DNA of 64,000 nucleotides from Streptomyces violaceoruber (lineage in GTDB: Bacteria > Actinomycetota > Actinomycetes > Streptomycetales > Streptomycetaceae), in NCBI GenBank assembly GCA_000720805.1, contig JODI01000045.1:1-64000 (forward strand). The letters are read 5' to 3'. A program made the position numbers and the translations under genes. How positions within the stretch are numbered: the stretch's first letter is position 1; each line of letters starts with the position of its first letter. This document shows, piece by piece, positions 26,476 through 34,177 of the stretch. Under the pieces are notes generated by a model. The model was not told where the DNA came from. It saw only the letters and a program-made list of their open reading frames with translations, and searched no databases.

Positions 26476-26489
26476 TGAGCGACCGCTTA
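26476..26489. promoter_or_regulatory. TetR-type operator candidate upstream of fabG
   Basis: TGAGCG-AC-CGCTTA, an inverted repeat with one mismatch, 40-53 bp ahead of the fabG start. It resembles half-sites used by TetR repressors of acyl-CoA metabolism. Confidence 0.45.
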
Positions 26490-26722
26490 GTACCTTCAGC
26501 CAGACGTGACGCTAGAAGCCCTGGCACCCGGTGTCAACGGCAGACGGGGGGTGTGTGATCCATTACCCCCCGGGCAGCGCTTCTGTCCGGGTCGGGCCCG
26601 CCGTCATCGTCCCGCACCGGTGCCCGTCGCGGCACCCGATCGGCCCCGCGCCGCGCGCCGCTGCGCCGACTGCCCCATAGCGTCGATGCGCAGGCCGTCC
26701 ATGACCGGAAAGGAGGCGCTCC

Positions 26723-27139
26723 ATGCGCCGTCGTACCGCTGTCGCCGGCACTCTGATCGCGATCGCCGCGACCGCGCCGTTGGCCGCCCCCGCTCACGCC
26801 CAGGATCTGGACTGCCGCGACTTCACCTTCCAGGAGGAGGCGCAGGCCGCGCTCGACACGAACCCCAGCGATCAGAACCGACTCGACGAGGATCAGGGCC
26901 CGGCCGACGGCATAGCCTGCGAGGCACTGCCCCGTCGCGACTCTCCCGTCACCTCCTCCACCAGCCGTCCCCTCAGTTCCGCGACCCCCACCGCCGTCAC
27001 CCCGACCCGTGGTGTGCAAGGCGGGCTGGGCGGCGCGTCGGCCTCCGGACCGAGCGACCTGGAGATGGGCGTCGGCACGGCCTTCGTGGCCGGCGGTGCC
27101 CTCGCGACCGGCTATGTGGTGAGGCGCCGACGGTCCTGA
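26723..27139 (+). CDS. secreted excalibur calcium-binding-domain protein
   Basis: 138 residues. A signal peptide ends at about residue 26 (APAHAQ). The excalibur domain follows, with DCRDFTFQEEAQAALDTNP and the calcium loop ADGIACEALP. A Ser/Thr/Pro linker and a C-terminal membrane helix (VGTAFVAGGALATGYVV) capped by RRRRS anchor it, so the calcium site faces outward. GGAGGCG precedes the ATG. Role unknown; the same domain is found on bacterial surface nucleases and other secreted proteins. Confidence 0.88.
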   Translation: MRRRTAVAGTLIAIAATAPLAAPAHAQDLDCRDFTFQEEAQAALDTNPSDQNRLDEDQGPADGIACEALPRRDSPVTSSTSRPLSSATPTAVTPTRGVQGGLGGASASGPSDLEMGVGTAFVAGGALATGYVVRRRRS

Positions 27140-27392
27140 CGCCCGGCCCGCGGACCAAGCGCGAAGCAGGAACCGGCCCAGGACCCGGCCCGCTCCTTCA
27201 CGCCGGGCGGCGGGGCGGGAGGCAGGGGGGAAGGGGTTGGCAGCCGTTCCCGGGAGAGTGCGCAGGAGGTCGAGTCAGCTCAATCGTGTGAGGGTCAGCT
27301 CGCGAGCTTGCGGAGTTCCGGGCCGGCCGGGTTGACGTGATCGTGCGATCTGCACCGCACGAGCACGTCGAGCAGCCCGTCTGGCTGGGGTT
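27140..27392. other. non-coding stretch before the 67-bp repeats
   Basis: No supported gene. The segment 27353-27390 resembles a degraded copy of the 3' end of the DUF3037 gene at 27598: GAGCACGTCGAGCAGCCCGT against GAGCAGGTCGAGCAGCCGGT. Confidence 0.4.
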
Positions 27393-27560
27393 GCCGGGCG
27401 CGGCGGCGTCACCGTGGGGCGGGTGGGACAAAGGTTCCGTAGCCGGTCCGCCGACGGTGGCCGGGCGCGGCGACGTCACCGCGGGGCGGGTGGGGCAAAG
27501 GTTCCGCAGCCGGTCCGCCGACGGTGGCCGGGCGCGGCGGCGTCACGGCGGGGCGGGGCG
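27393..27560. repeat. 67-bp tandem repeat, two and a half copies
   Basis: Units begin with GCCGGGCGCGGCG at 27393, 27460 and 27527 and differ at only a few positions. They contain GCAAAGGTTCCG and CCGGTCCGCCGACGGTG. Located just after the stop of the minus-strand DUF3037 gene. Confidence 0.85.
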
Positions 27561-27597
27561 GGCAGTGGCGCTCCGGTCCCGGCAGGCGCCGGTTCCG

Positions 27598-28023
27598 TCA
27601 CCGGACGAGCAGGTCGAGCAGCCGGTCGGCCTCCGCGGCGGGATCGGCCGTCAGTCCGGTGTGCACCGGCCCCGGCTGGACGATCGTCGAGCGCGGGGCG
27701 ATCAGCCAGCGGAAGCGGCGGCCGGGGTCGTCGGCCGCGGCCTGGCCGGCTGCCTCGCCGCCCGCGCACACACCCTCGACGGCCGTCAGGGCCGCGCGTA
27801 CGCCGGGTACGTCCGCGTCGGGGTCGAGAGCGAGCAGCTTCGCCTCGTCGAGGTGGGTGCGGACGCCGACGTAGGCCTTCGCGCGGCAGTACACGAGGAC
27901 GCCGGCGTTGATGCACTCGCCGCGCTCGACGCGGGGCACGACCCGCAGCAGGGCGTACTCGAAGACGTCGCGGTCGCCGCGGCGGCCGCCCTTGATGATG
28001 TGGCGCTCGCTCACGTGGCTCAC
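27598..28023 (-). CDS. DUF3037-domain protein, partner of HipA-like kinase
   Basis: 141 residues covering one DUF3037 domain: DVFEYALLRVVPRVERGECINAGVLVYC, then FRWLIAPRSTIVQPGPVHTG and LDLLVR. Its GTG start overlaps the stop of the HipA-like gene by 4 bp (GTGA), so translation is coupled. DUF3037 genes commonly accompany HipA-like kinases in actinobacteria, as far as I recall. No DNA-binding motif is visible, unlike HipB antitoxins. Biochemical role unknown. Confidence 0.85.
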   Translation of the reverse strand: MSHVSERHIIKGGRRGDRDVFEYALLRVVPRVERGECINAGVLVYCRAKAYVGVRTHLDEAKLLALDPDADVPGVRAALTAVEGVCAGGEAAGQAAADDPGRRFRWLIAPRSTIVQPGPVHTGLTADPAAEADRLLDLLVR

Positions 28024-28784
28024 TTGACTCCCTCGATGCCCTGGACGCGGTCATGGACGACGGCGGCCCGTGCGACCAGCGGCCGTGCGTAGGCCCGCCG
28101 GAGGTCGTCCGGCGTCTCGAAACCGGGCTCGTCGGCGAGCCACACGTCCGGGACCTGTGCGGTGACCTCGGCGAGGAGTTCCTCGGTGACCAGCGGCGCC
28201 AACGCGTCGGCGGCCGCCTCCAGATCCGGCGCGAAGGGCGCGAGCACGTGATCGGAGGCGTCGTACGGGCGGGCCGCCGACGCCTCGGCGCCCGGCCAGT
28301 TGTGGTGCCAGATCATGGTCGCACCGTGGTCGATGAGCCACTCCTCGCCCTGCCACCGCAGCAGGTTGGGGTTGCGCCAGGAGCGGTCGACGTTGTTGAC
28401 CAACGCGTCGAACCAGACGATCCGGCCGGCCTCCTCGGGGCTCACCGCGAACGCGAGCGGGTCGAAGCCGAGGGCGCCCGAGAGGAAGGCCATACCGAGG
28501 TTGGTACCGCCGCTGGACTTGAGCAGCCCCTGCACCTCCGGATCGGGTTCGCCGAGGCCCAGATCCGGATCGAGGCCGATCGTCACCAGCCGGGGCACCC
28601 GGAAGCCGAGCCGCCGCGCGAGTTCCCCGCACACCACCTCGGCCACCAGCGTCTTGCGGCCCTGTCCGGCGCCGGTGAACTTCATGACGTACGTCCCGTG
28701 ATCGTCGGCCTCGACGAGCCCCGGCAGCGAGCCACCCTCACGCAGGGGCGTGATGTAGCGGGTCGCGGTGACCTCTTTCAGCAT
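28020..28784 (-). CDS. HipA-like protein kinase
   Basis: 254 residues, a compact HipA/PI4K-like kinase. Lys35 (TYVMKFTG) is the ATP-binding lysine, Asp133 and Asn138 lie in the catalytic loop NNVDRSWRNPN, and Asp152 lies in the metal-binding LIDHGATM. The kinase core therefore looks active. The N-terminal domain of classic HipA toxins is missing. Followed with a GTGA overlap by the DUF3037 gene. The gene borders an accessory insert carrying recombinase and IS remnants. Target unknown; the HipA family includes kinases that phosphorylate glutamyl-tRNA synthetase. Confidence 0.85.
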   Translation of the reverse strand: MLKEVTATRYITPLREGGSLPGLVEADDHGTYVMKFTGAGQGRKTLVAEVVCGELARRLGFRVPRLVTIGLDPDLGLGEPDPEVQGLLKSSGGTNLGMAFLSGALGFDPLAFAVSPEEAGRIVWFDALVNNVDRSWRNPNLLRWQGEEWLIDHGATMIWHHNWPGAEASAARPYDASDHVLAPFAPDLEAAADALAPLVTEELLAEVTAQVPDVWLADEPGFETPDDLRRAYARPLVARAAVVHDRVQGIEGVK

Positions 28785-29242
28785 TTTCCCAGGCCACCCG
28801 ACTCTTTAGCCTTGCAATCCACGACCATCTCCAAGCGCGCGTCCGCCGGAGATTCAGCCACGACCAGCCCGGGGGCTGGGGAGTTTCCACTGACACGCCG
28901 ATCCCCCTGCCTCGTGAATCCGGCCTGCGGCCTCCGGCATGAAGTGAGCATAGTAACCGAGCGTGACAGTCGGCATGGAGCGCCCGAGCCACCGCGCCGA
29001 CGTCACCACGGACTCTCCCGCGTCCAGCCGGAGTTGCCGGCCGCGGCGAGCGCGAGCACCCAGGTGTGGGTGTTCCACACGGGACGCCATGGATGAGGCA
29101 GGGATTCGCCAGTGGCGCATTGAGGATGCGCTACGCACTACAGGCGTACGCCTCAGACCTGGATCCGACCCACATCGATCGATCAAGGGCGCCCAACAAA
29201 GCAAACACACCTATATCCACCATTTAGTGATCATCTCGCCGG
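28785..29242. other. accessory-region left border, mostly non-coding
   Basis: 458 bp, lower in GC than the backbone, especially 29160-29290. It holds the integrase remnant and a 12-bp palindrome AGGCGTACGCCT (29142-29153), plus the presumed promoter of the 878-residue gene. Confidence 0.5.
28900..29060 (-). pseudogene. remnant of a tyrosine recombinase (phage-type integrase), C-terminal part
   Basis: An open segment translates to LRLDAGESVVTSARWLGR followed by TVTLGYYAHFMPEAAGR. That is the end of the catalytic domain including the nucleophilic Tyr region, as in actinophage and integrative-element integrases. No N-terminal or Arg-His-x-x-Arg parts remain. It marks a past site-specific integration beside the HipA-like gene. 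Confidence 0.7.
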
Positions 29243-31879
29243 ATGTCATGTGATCTCTGCCACTCTCTGGGGATCGATGATCTCTGCCGAACGCGAGGTG
29301 ACAAGTTGGGTGACGACATTCCGCCACTGGATGGTGTGCACCGGTTGACGGGCGCATTGGATGCGCTGGCGTCCTCCCCGGTGCCCAGACGGCGACTGCC
29401 GGTGGTCGTATTCGAAGACGGCTCCGGGCTGGGAACGAGGTATGTCACCGCGTACCGCGATCGGCTCAGAAGCCAGGGCGGACAGGGAATCGTCCCGCAC
29501 GCGGTGGTGAACCGGAGAGTACTCGACCGCGCGGGCGACGACCCCGATCCCGAGCCGGATGTCGTGCTGATGGACAGGATCGTGGAGCAGTTCGACTCCA
29601 CGATGCCTCCGCTCACCCGAGGTGCCTCCGGACTTCCCCTGCCCACGTACTGGGTCTGCCGCAGGATCCTGGACACCGATGTCGGCGTCGGAGCACCCCA
29701 CCAGCAGCGTAAGGCGCTGGTCAGGGCGCTGTACGAAGAGTGGCAGAACCGCACGCCGGGGTTGCCCGAGCTACGCGAAGTCATGGCTGCGGACTCGGTG
29801 GTGCAGAAGCTGGGGTTCTTCGCCGCGGTTCTCGTTGCCCTCCCGACGCAGTGGTTCTACGGCTGGTGGCTGAACCGGACCAAGCGGCTTCGGTGGTTCG
29901 CCCAGCAGGTGGGCCGCGCCAACGTCCCCGCCCTGGGATTCCTCGACGCTGCCACCCATCTGGGGGTGCAGGGGTCCCTGAGGCACAACGCGGCGCTGCG
30001 CCAGAGCCTGCTGCTCGAGGCCCTCGCCATGGACCTGGTCCGGGCCACTCGGCGGGGGCTGTTCAACCCGCGCCGACGCCGCCGGGTCTGGCCCTTCACC
30101 GTACTGCTCCCGCACGTCGGCGGTTCCGACGGCGCGGCTGCTCAGCGTCTGCTCGACGCCTTCCTCGCACTGCGGATGCGGGAACGTGACACCTGGCCGT
30201 GGCGACTGCGGCGTCGCGCACTGCCCCTGCTGTTCATCGCCGCACGTCCGACACCCGCTCCGGACGACGCCACGGGGTCGCAGGACGCCGCCGACGGTCA
30301 CACCGAGGGAGCTGCCCCGTCGGCCCATCAGTGCGCCAACCTGTTGCAGGAGGTGCTGGCGGGCAGAACTCTGCCCTCCGGATCCGAGCGTGAAGGGCAG
30401 CTGGCCGTGGCTCTGGGGGGAACGGCGAGGGCGGCCGTCCGTGACTGGCTGGAACGCTACACCGCCGTGCCGGTCCGCCGGGTGAGCCGGTGGTCCGCGT
30501 ACACAGGTTGGCTGATGGCCGTTGCGCTGCTGTGCGCAGCGACTCCCCCAGGAGTCGTCCTGAAAACGGACTGGGACAACAAGTGCCAGGACTCCTGGTC
30601 GGCAGGGGGTGCGCGGGTCGGCATCGATACCGCGAAGTCAGGCGCACAGGACGCCTGCTACTTCACGCACGCAGCCGACCAGAAGCTCCTGCGTGATCTC
30701 CAGGACCGCGTCCGGCGTCAGAACGCCACCGTGGAAGACCAGGACAGCCCGTATGCCACTGTGGTCTTCCTCGCTCCGCTGACCGCCGACCCGAAAGGGG
30801 GGAGCGGACAGCTCACTCCTCCTGGAGTTCTGCAACTGCGCGGCGCGGTACAGGCGTTGGAGACCTACAACGAGCAGGCTCTCGGGCTCGACTCGACCAA
30901 GCCCGGGCTGCGGATGCTGGTCGCCAACGTCGGATATGCGTACCGTCAGGCCCCCGCCGTCGTGCGGCGGCTGAATGAGCTGGCTGCCGAGGATCCGACC
31001 ATCACCGCGGTGATCGGCATCGCGCAGAGCCGGGACGAGTCCGTCAGGGCGATCAACCAGTTGTCGGCGGACCTGCCTGTCATCGGGGCCTCGGTCACCG
31101 GCGACTTCATGACCACCGATGCCCAGCACTACTTCCAGACGCAGCCGACCAGCCGCCATATGGCGCGGGCGCTGGCGCGGCGCGTCGTCGAAGTGCGGCG
31201 GGACAAGGCCCTCGTCATCTACGACGACCGCGACCGCTACAGCACCAACCTCAAGGAGGACTTGGACGAGGAGTTGCGCAGGCGGCACGTCGCCCTCCAG
31301 CCGCCCGCGATCATCCGTGACTCGCCCCAGGACCAGTTCGGTGTCCAGGGTCGGCTGGCCGAGCTCGCCGCCAAGATCTGCGCACTGGGCAGGTCCGACG
31401 GGATCACGCTGTACGCGGCCCGCGGCAACGCGCTGCCTCGGGTCCTCAACGCCGTCCAGGGCCGCTGCGGTGCCGGAAAGACGTCGGCGTTCCCGGTGCT
31501 CACCGCCGACGCCAACGTCTTGATCGAGTATCCCGAGCTGCACAAGTCCGCCAGTCTGGAGACCTTCACGGCAGTCGATCTGACGTATGTGGCGTTCTCC
31601 CCCAACCGCCACAGCGACAGGGACACGGGCAGGGACTCCTTCCGAGCGGCCGCCGCCGCGATCGGCCGCGTCTGGAATCCGGGAAACCCGCCTCGCGCCT
31701 CCAACGTCCTGCAGCAGCTCCTCTCCGGCATCGAGGTCCAGGACAACATCGACAATCGCCGCCCGTTCACCATCCCGCCTGACACGCGTGTCCCAGTCGG
31801 CCGTCCGCTCTACCTCTGCACCGTGCCTCATGTCATCCGTGCCGCCCCTGCGTGCCGGAAGGCAAACGGAGAGCCCTAG
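29243..31879 (+). CDS. large membrane protein: cytoplasmic NTPase-like half fused to an extracytoplasmic type-I periplasmic-binding domain
   Basis: Up to 878 residues; a TTG at 29306 with GAGGTG upstream is a plausible later start. Residues about 50-70 (RLPVVVFEDGSGLGTRY) look like a P-loop whose Lys-Ser/Thr is lost, and LPLLFIAARP near 327-336 resembles the following strand of a STAND-like NTPase. A hydrophobic stretch lies at 188-209. A clear membrane helix (WSAYTGWLMAVALLCAATPP, about 417-436) is followed by a linker with Cys448 and Cys472. From about 500 to 870 comes a branched-chain-amino-acid-receptor fold (YATVVFLAPLT, AVIGIAQSRDESVRAINQLS, LPVIGASVTGDFMTT, DKALVIYDDRDRYSTNLKED). There is no transporter partner, and the gene is flanked by recombinase and IS debris. 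It is probably a transmembrane sensor; the family is known to me only as unnamed Streptomyces proteins. Confidence 0.8.
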   Translation: MSCDLCHSLGIDDLCRTRGDKLGDDIPPLDGVHRLTGALDALASSPVPRRRLPVVVFEDGSGLGTRYVTAYRDRLRSQGGQGIVPHAVVNRRVLDRAGDDPDPEPDVVLMDRIVEQFDSTMPPLTRGASGLPLPTYWVCRRILDTDVGVGAPHQQRKALVRALYEEWQNRTPGLPELREVMAADSVVQKLGFFAAVLVALPTQWFYGWWLNRTKRLRWFAQQVGRANVPALGFLDAATHLGVQGSLRHNAALRQSLLLEALAMDLVRATRRGLFNPRRRRRVWPFTVLLPHVGGSDGAAAQRLLDAFLALRMRERDTWPWRLRRRALPLLFIAARPTPAPDDATGSQDAADGHTEGAAPSAHQCANLLQEVLAGRTLPSGSEREGQLAVALGGTARAAVRDWLERYTAVPVRRVSRWSAYTGWLMAVALLCAATPPGVVLKTDWDNKCQDSWSAGGARVGIDTAKSGAQDACYFTHAADQKLLRDLQDRVRRQNATVEDQDSPYATVVFLAPLTADPKGGSGQLTPPGVLQLRGAVQALETYNEQALGLDSTKPGLRMLVANVGYAYRQAPAVVRRLNELAAEDPTITAVIGIAQSRDESVRAINQLSADLPVIGASVTGDFMTTDAQHYFQTQPTSRHMARALARRVVEVRRDKALVIYDDRDRYSTNLKEDLDEELRRRHVALQPPAIIRDSPQDQFGVQGRLAELAAKICALGRSDGITLYAARGNALPRVLNAVQGRCGAGKTSAFPVLTADANVLIEYPELHKSASLETFTAVDLTYVAFSPNRHSDRDTGRDSFRAAAAAIGRVWNPGNPPRASNVLQQLLSGIEVQDNIDNRRPFTIPPDTRVPVGRPLYLCTVPHVIRAAPACRKANGEP

Positions 31880-32200
31880 GTGTTCTGTCCACTGAGGTTG
31901 GTGACAGCAATCACGGTCGGGTGATCTTGAACGAGTGAGGGCCTTCCGGGTTCGGTGTGGATTGCGACATCGACATCGAACGACCAGAAGGCCCTCATGT
32001 CCCGCCGTAACGCACCCCTGACCGAGACCGGAGGCCTGCGTCTGGCCCGCTGCGTCGCCGACGACGGCTGGACCCTGCGCAGGGCCGCCGGACGCCACCG
32101 ACACGATCAGCGACAGCCACAGCCGCTCGATCCCCGACGGGTCCGCAGCACCGCTCGCACCGACGAACGCCAACGGCCACATCGGTGAACCGCCCCGACG
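31880..32200 (+). mobile_element. IS481-type insertion sequence fragment
   Basis: Begins right after the stop of the 878-residue gene with TGTTCTGTCCACTGAGGTTG, like terminal repeats of streptomycete IS481-type elements. GAGGGCCTTCCGG and GAAGGCCCTC flank the start of a transposase (ATG 31997: SRRNAPLTETGGLRLARCVA, then DDGWTLRRAA). Homology breaks at about 32088, so only the 5' tenth of the transposase remains. Inactive remnant. Confidence 0.7.
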
Positions 32201-32420
32201 GGCACCTGGGCAACGTCGTCACAGCAGGCCGGCAGACGACCTCATGACGTACGTTCCTTGAGCATCGCCCCAGGTTACTGGCCGACAGCGAAGCGACAGC
32301 TGTGGCTTACGTCCCCCAGATCCCGAAGCGGTTTAGATTTCGACATCGTCTGAACAACCGGTGCCCGCAGGCCGTACCTCCCTGCAGACGCACGAAGCTT
32401 GCAATGAAGGGAACGTCAGC
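32201..32420. other. right border spacer and Rieske-gene promoter region
   Basis: No gene. 32238-32285 read on the minus strand resembles the beginning of the nearby HipA-like gene (CCTGGGGCGATGCTCAAGGA against CCTGGGAAAATGCTGAAAGA) and then ACGTACGTCATGA, which occurs in its codons 31-35. Possibly a deleted duplicate. Confidence 0.35.
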
Positions 32421-32918
32421 ATGACGACCAGCGAATCGCTTCCCCCTGCTCCGGCGCCCGCTCGCCGTACCGTCGTGGCGGCGGTCGGCGCGGCCGGACT
32501 GGCCGTCGCACTGACCGCGTGTGGATCCTCCGACGACAGTTCCTCGGCCGACTCCTCCGACACCCAGGCCGGCGCGAACGCGAGCGGCGGCGACTCGGGT
32601 TCGAGCAGCAGCGCCTCGTCCGGCTCCGGCGGCACCGCGCTGGCGAAGACCTCGGACATCCCCGAGGGCGGCGGCAAGATCTTCAAGGACCAGGGCGTGG
32701 TGGTCACACAGCCGACGGCGGGCACCTACAAGGCGTTCTCGTCGAAGTGCACGCACCAGGGCTGTGCGGTGACCAGCATCACCAACGGCGTGATCGTCTG
32801 TCCCTGCCACAAGAGCGAGTTCTCGGTGGCCGACGGCAGCGTGAAGAAGGGGCCCGCGACGCAGCCGCTGGCCGCCGAGCAGATCAGCGTGAGCGGGGAC
32901 TCGATCACGATGGCGTGA
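32421..32918 (+). CDS. Rieske [2Fe-2S] lipoprotein
   Basis: 165 residues. Twin-Arg followed by a hydrophobic segment and lipobox (ARRTVVAAVGAAGLAVALTAC) points to Tat export and lipidation. An acidic Ser/Gly linker follows, then a compact Rieske domain with both cluster motifs: CTHQGC and CPCHKSEF. It carries electrons on the outer face of the membrane; standalone forms are widespread in actinobacteria with unknown partners. GAAGGG lies before ATG 32421. Its last 14 bp overlap the convergent gene. Confidence 0.92.
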   Translation: MTTSESLPPAPAPARRTVVAAVGAAGLAVALTACGSSDDSSSADSSDTQAGANASGGDSGSSSSASSGSGGTALAKTSDIPEGGGKIFKDQGVVVTQPTAGTYKAFSSKCTHQGCAVTSITNGVIVCPCHKSEFSVADGSVKKGPATQPLAAEQISVSGDSITMA

Positions 32919-33621
32919 GGCGTGCGCGCCGGGGACGGGGCCCGGACCGGGTGAAGCAGGCCAGCACCTCGTCCGTGGTCGCGACCGTGGCGACCAGCGC
33001 GAGGGTGTGGCGGACCATCGTCGGGGTGTAGTCGGACGGCACCCCGGCGATGGCGTCGGTCGGTACGACGACGGTGTAGCCGCGGTTGACGGCGTCGAAG
33101 ACCGCGTTGGGGATCGCCACGTTGGCGGACACGCCGGTCACGACCAGCGTGCGGCAGCCGAGGTTGCGCAGCAGCGCGTCCACCTCGGTGCCCTGGATCG
33201 GCGACAGCCCGTGCAGGCGTCGTACGACGAAGTCCTCCTCGGCGACCTCGACGGGTGCGGCGACACGGACCGCCGTGGTGCCGGACAGCTGCTGGACGGG
33301 CAGCCGTTCGGCGGCGCGGAAGAGGCGGGCGTTGCGGTTCGAGCCCCGGCCGTCCGGGCGGCGCTCGGCGATCGCGTGGATCACCTGGACGCCGCAGCCG
33401 TGCGCCGCTGCGACCAGGCGGGCCACATTGGCGAGGGCTCCGGAGGAGCGTGCCTCCTCGGCGAGTTCGGGCAGGGCGCTGTCGGGTCCGACCACGCCCT
33501 GCTGGCACTCGACGGTGAGCAGGACCGCGGTCACCGGGTCGAGGAGTTCGCTGAGCTGTTCGTACGGCGGCACGGCTCCCCCTGGTCCTGCGGGGTCTGG
33601 GGCGGTGAGACTAGCCACCAT
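32905..33621 (-). CDS. isochorismatase-fold protein lacking the catalytic triad
   Basis: 238 residues. The cysteine-hydrolase fold is clear (AVLLTVECQQGVVG, VTGVSANVAIPNAVFDAVNRGYTVVVP). The catalytic Asp is Glu38, the Lys is Arg, and the nucleophilic Cys position (VCV in active members) is Ala169. Hydrolysis by the usual mechanism is therefore unlikely; a binding or regulatory role, or a different chemistry, is inferred. It is divergent from the flavin-fold gene at 33709 across a perfect palindrome. Confidence 0.82.
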   Translation of the reverse strand: MVASLTAPDPAGPGGAVPPYEQLSELLDPVTAVLLTVECQQGVVGPDSALPELAEEARSSGALANVARLVAAAHGCGVQVIHAIAERRPDGRGSNRNARLFRAAERLPVQQLSGTTAVRVAAPVEVAEEDFVVRRLHGLSPIQGTEVDALLRNLGCRTLVVTGVSANVAIPNAVFDAVNRGYTVVVPTDAIAGVPSDYTPTMVRHTLALVATVATTDEVLACFTRSGPRPRRARLTPS

Positions 33622-33661
33622 TGCGTCAGGACGGAAGACGTCCCATCCTTTTCTGACGTGA

Positions 33662-33683
33662 TGTCAGAGGATCTCCTCTGACA
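33662..33683. promoter_or_regulatory. perfect 22-bp operator palindrome
   Basis: TGTCAGAGGA-TC-TCCTCTGACA, 10-bp arms without mismatch, in the 87-bp divergent region between the isochorismatase-fold and flavin-fold genes. It sits 26 bp before the latter's ATG. The nearest encoded regulator is the LysR protein ending at 34178, but the site's shape also fits GntR or TetR proteins. Confidence 0.75.
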
Positions 33684-33708
33684 CGACGTGAGAGAAAGAG
33701 GGGGCCGT

Positions 33709-34176
33709 ATGACCGTCACGCAGCGCCGGGGCCGGAAGATCATGATGACGCCGGGTGAGCTGGACGAGTTCCTCACGAGTCAGCGCACCTGCCGGGTCGC
33801 CACCGTGTCCGCGAGCGGCGCGCCTCATGTCAGCACCCTCTGGTTCGCCTGGGACGGCACCTCGATGTGGCTGTACTCGGTGGTGCGCAGCAAACGCTGG
33901 ACCGATCTGCGACGCGATCCACGGGTCGCGATCGTGGTCGACACCGGTGAGGAGTACGACGAGCTGCGCGGCGTCGAGCTGTCCGGGGCCGTGGACTTCG
34001 TGGGCGAGGCCCCGCGCACCGGCGAGCTGTGCGCGGAGCTCGACCTTCCGGAGACGTTGTTCGCGCGGAAGAACTTCCGCCTGGAGGAGATGCCGCACGA
34101 CGGCCGGCACGCGTGGATACGGCTGACGCCCGAGAAGATCGTCTCCTGGGACTTCCGGAAACTGGGGCCGGCCTGA
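33709..34176 (+). CDS. pyridoxamine-5'-phosphate-oxidase-fold protein (split-barrel flavin/F420 family)
   Basis: 155 residues of one split beta-barrel: ELDEFLTSQRTCRVATVSAS, PHVSTLWFAWDG, WLYSVVRSKRWTDLRRDPRV and KIVSWDFRKLGPA. Members bind FMN, F420 or haem; the cofactor cannot be decided here. ATG 33709 has GAGAAAGAGGGGG upstream. It stops 1 bp before the end of the convergent LysR gene. Confidence 0.87.
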   Translation: MTVTQRRGRKIMMTPGELDEFLTSQRTCRVATVSASGAPHVSTLWFAWDGTSMWLYSVVRSKRWTDLRRDPRVAIVVDTGEEYDELRGVELSGAVDFVGEAPRTGELCAELDLPETLFARKNFRLEEMPHDGRHAWIRLTPEKIVSWDFRKLGPA

Positions 34177-34177
34177 T

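Noticed and set aside
32343..32356. ACATCGTCTGAACA shared exactly with 49846-49859, both upstream of plus-strand genes
   Set aside because: Several 14-base matches are expected by chance in 64 kb, and the surrounding bases do not align.
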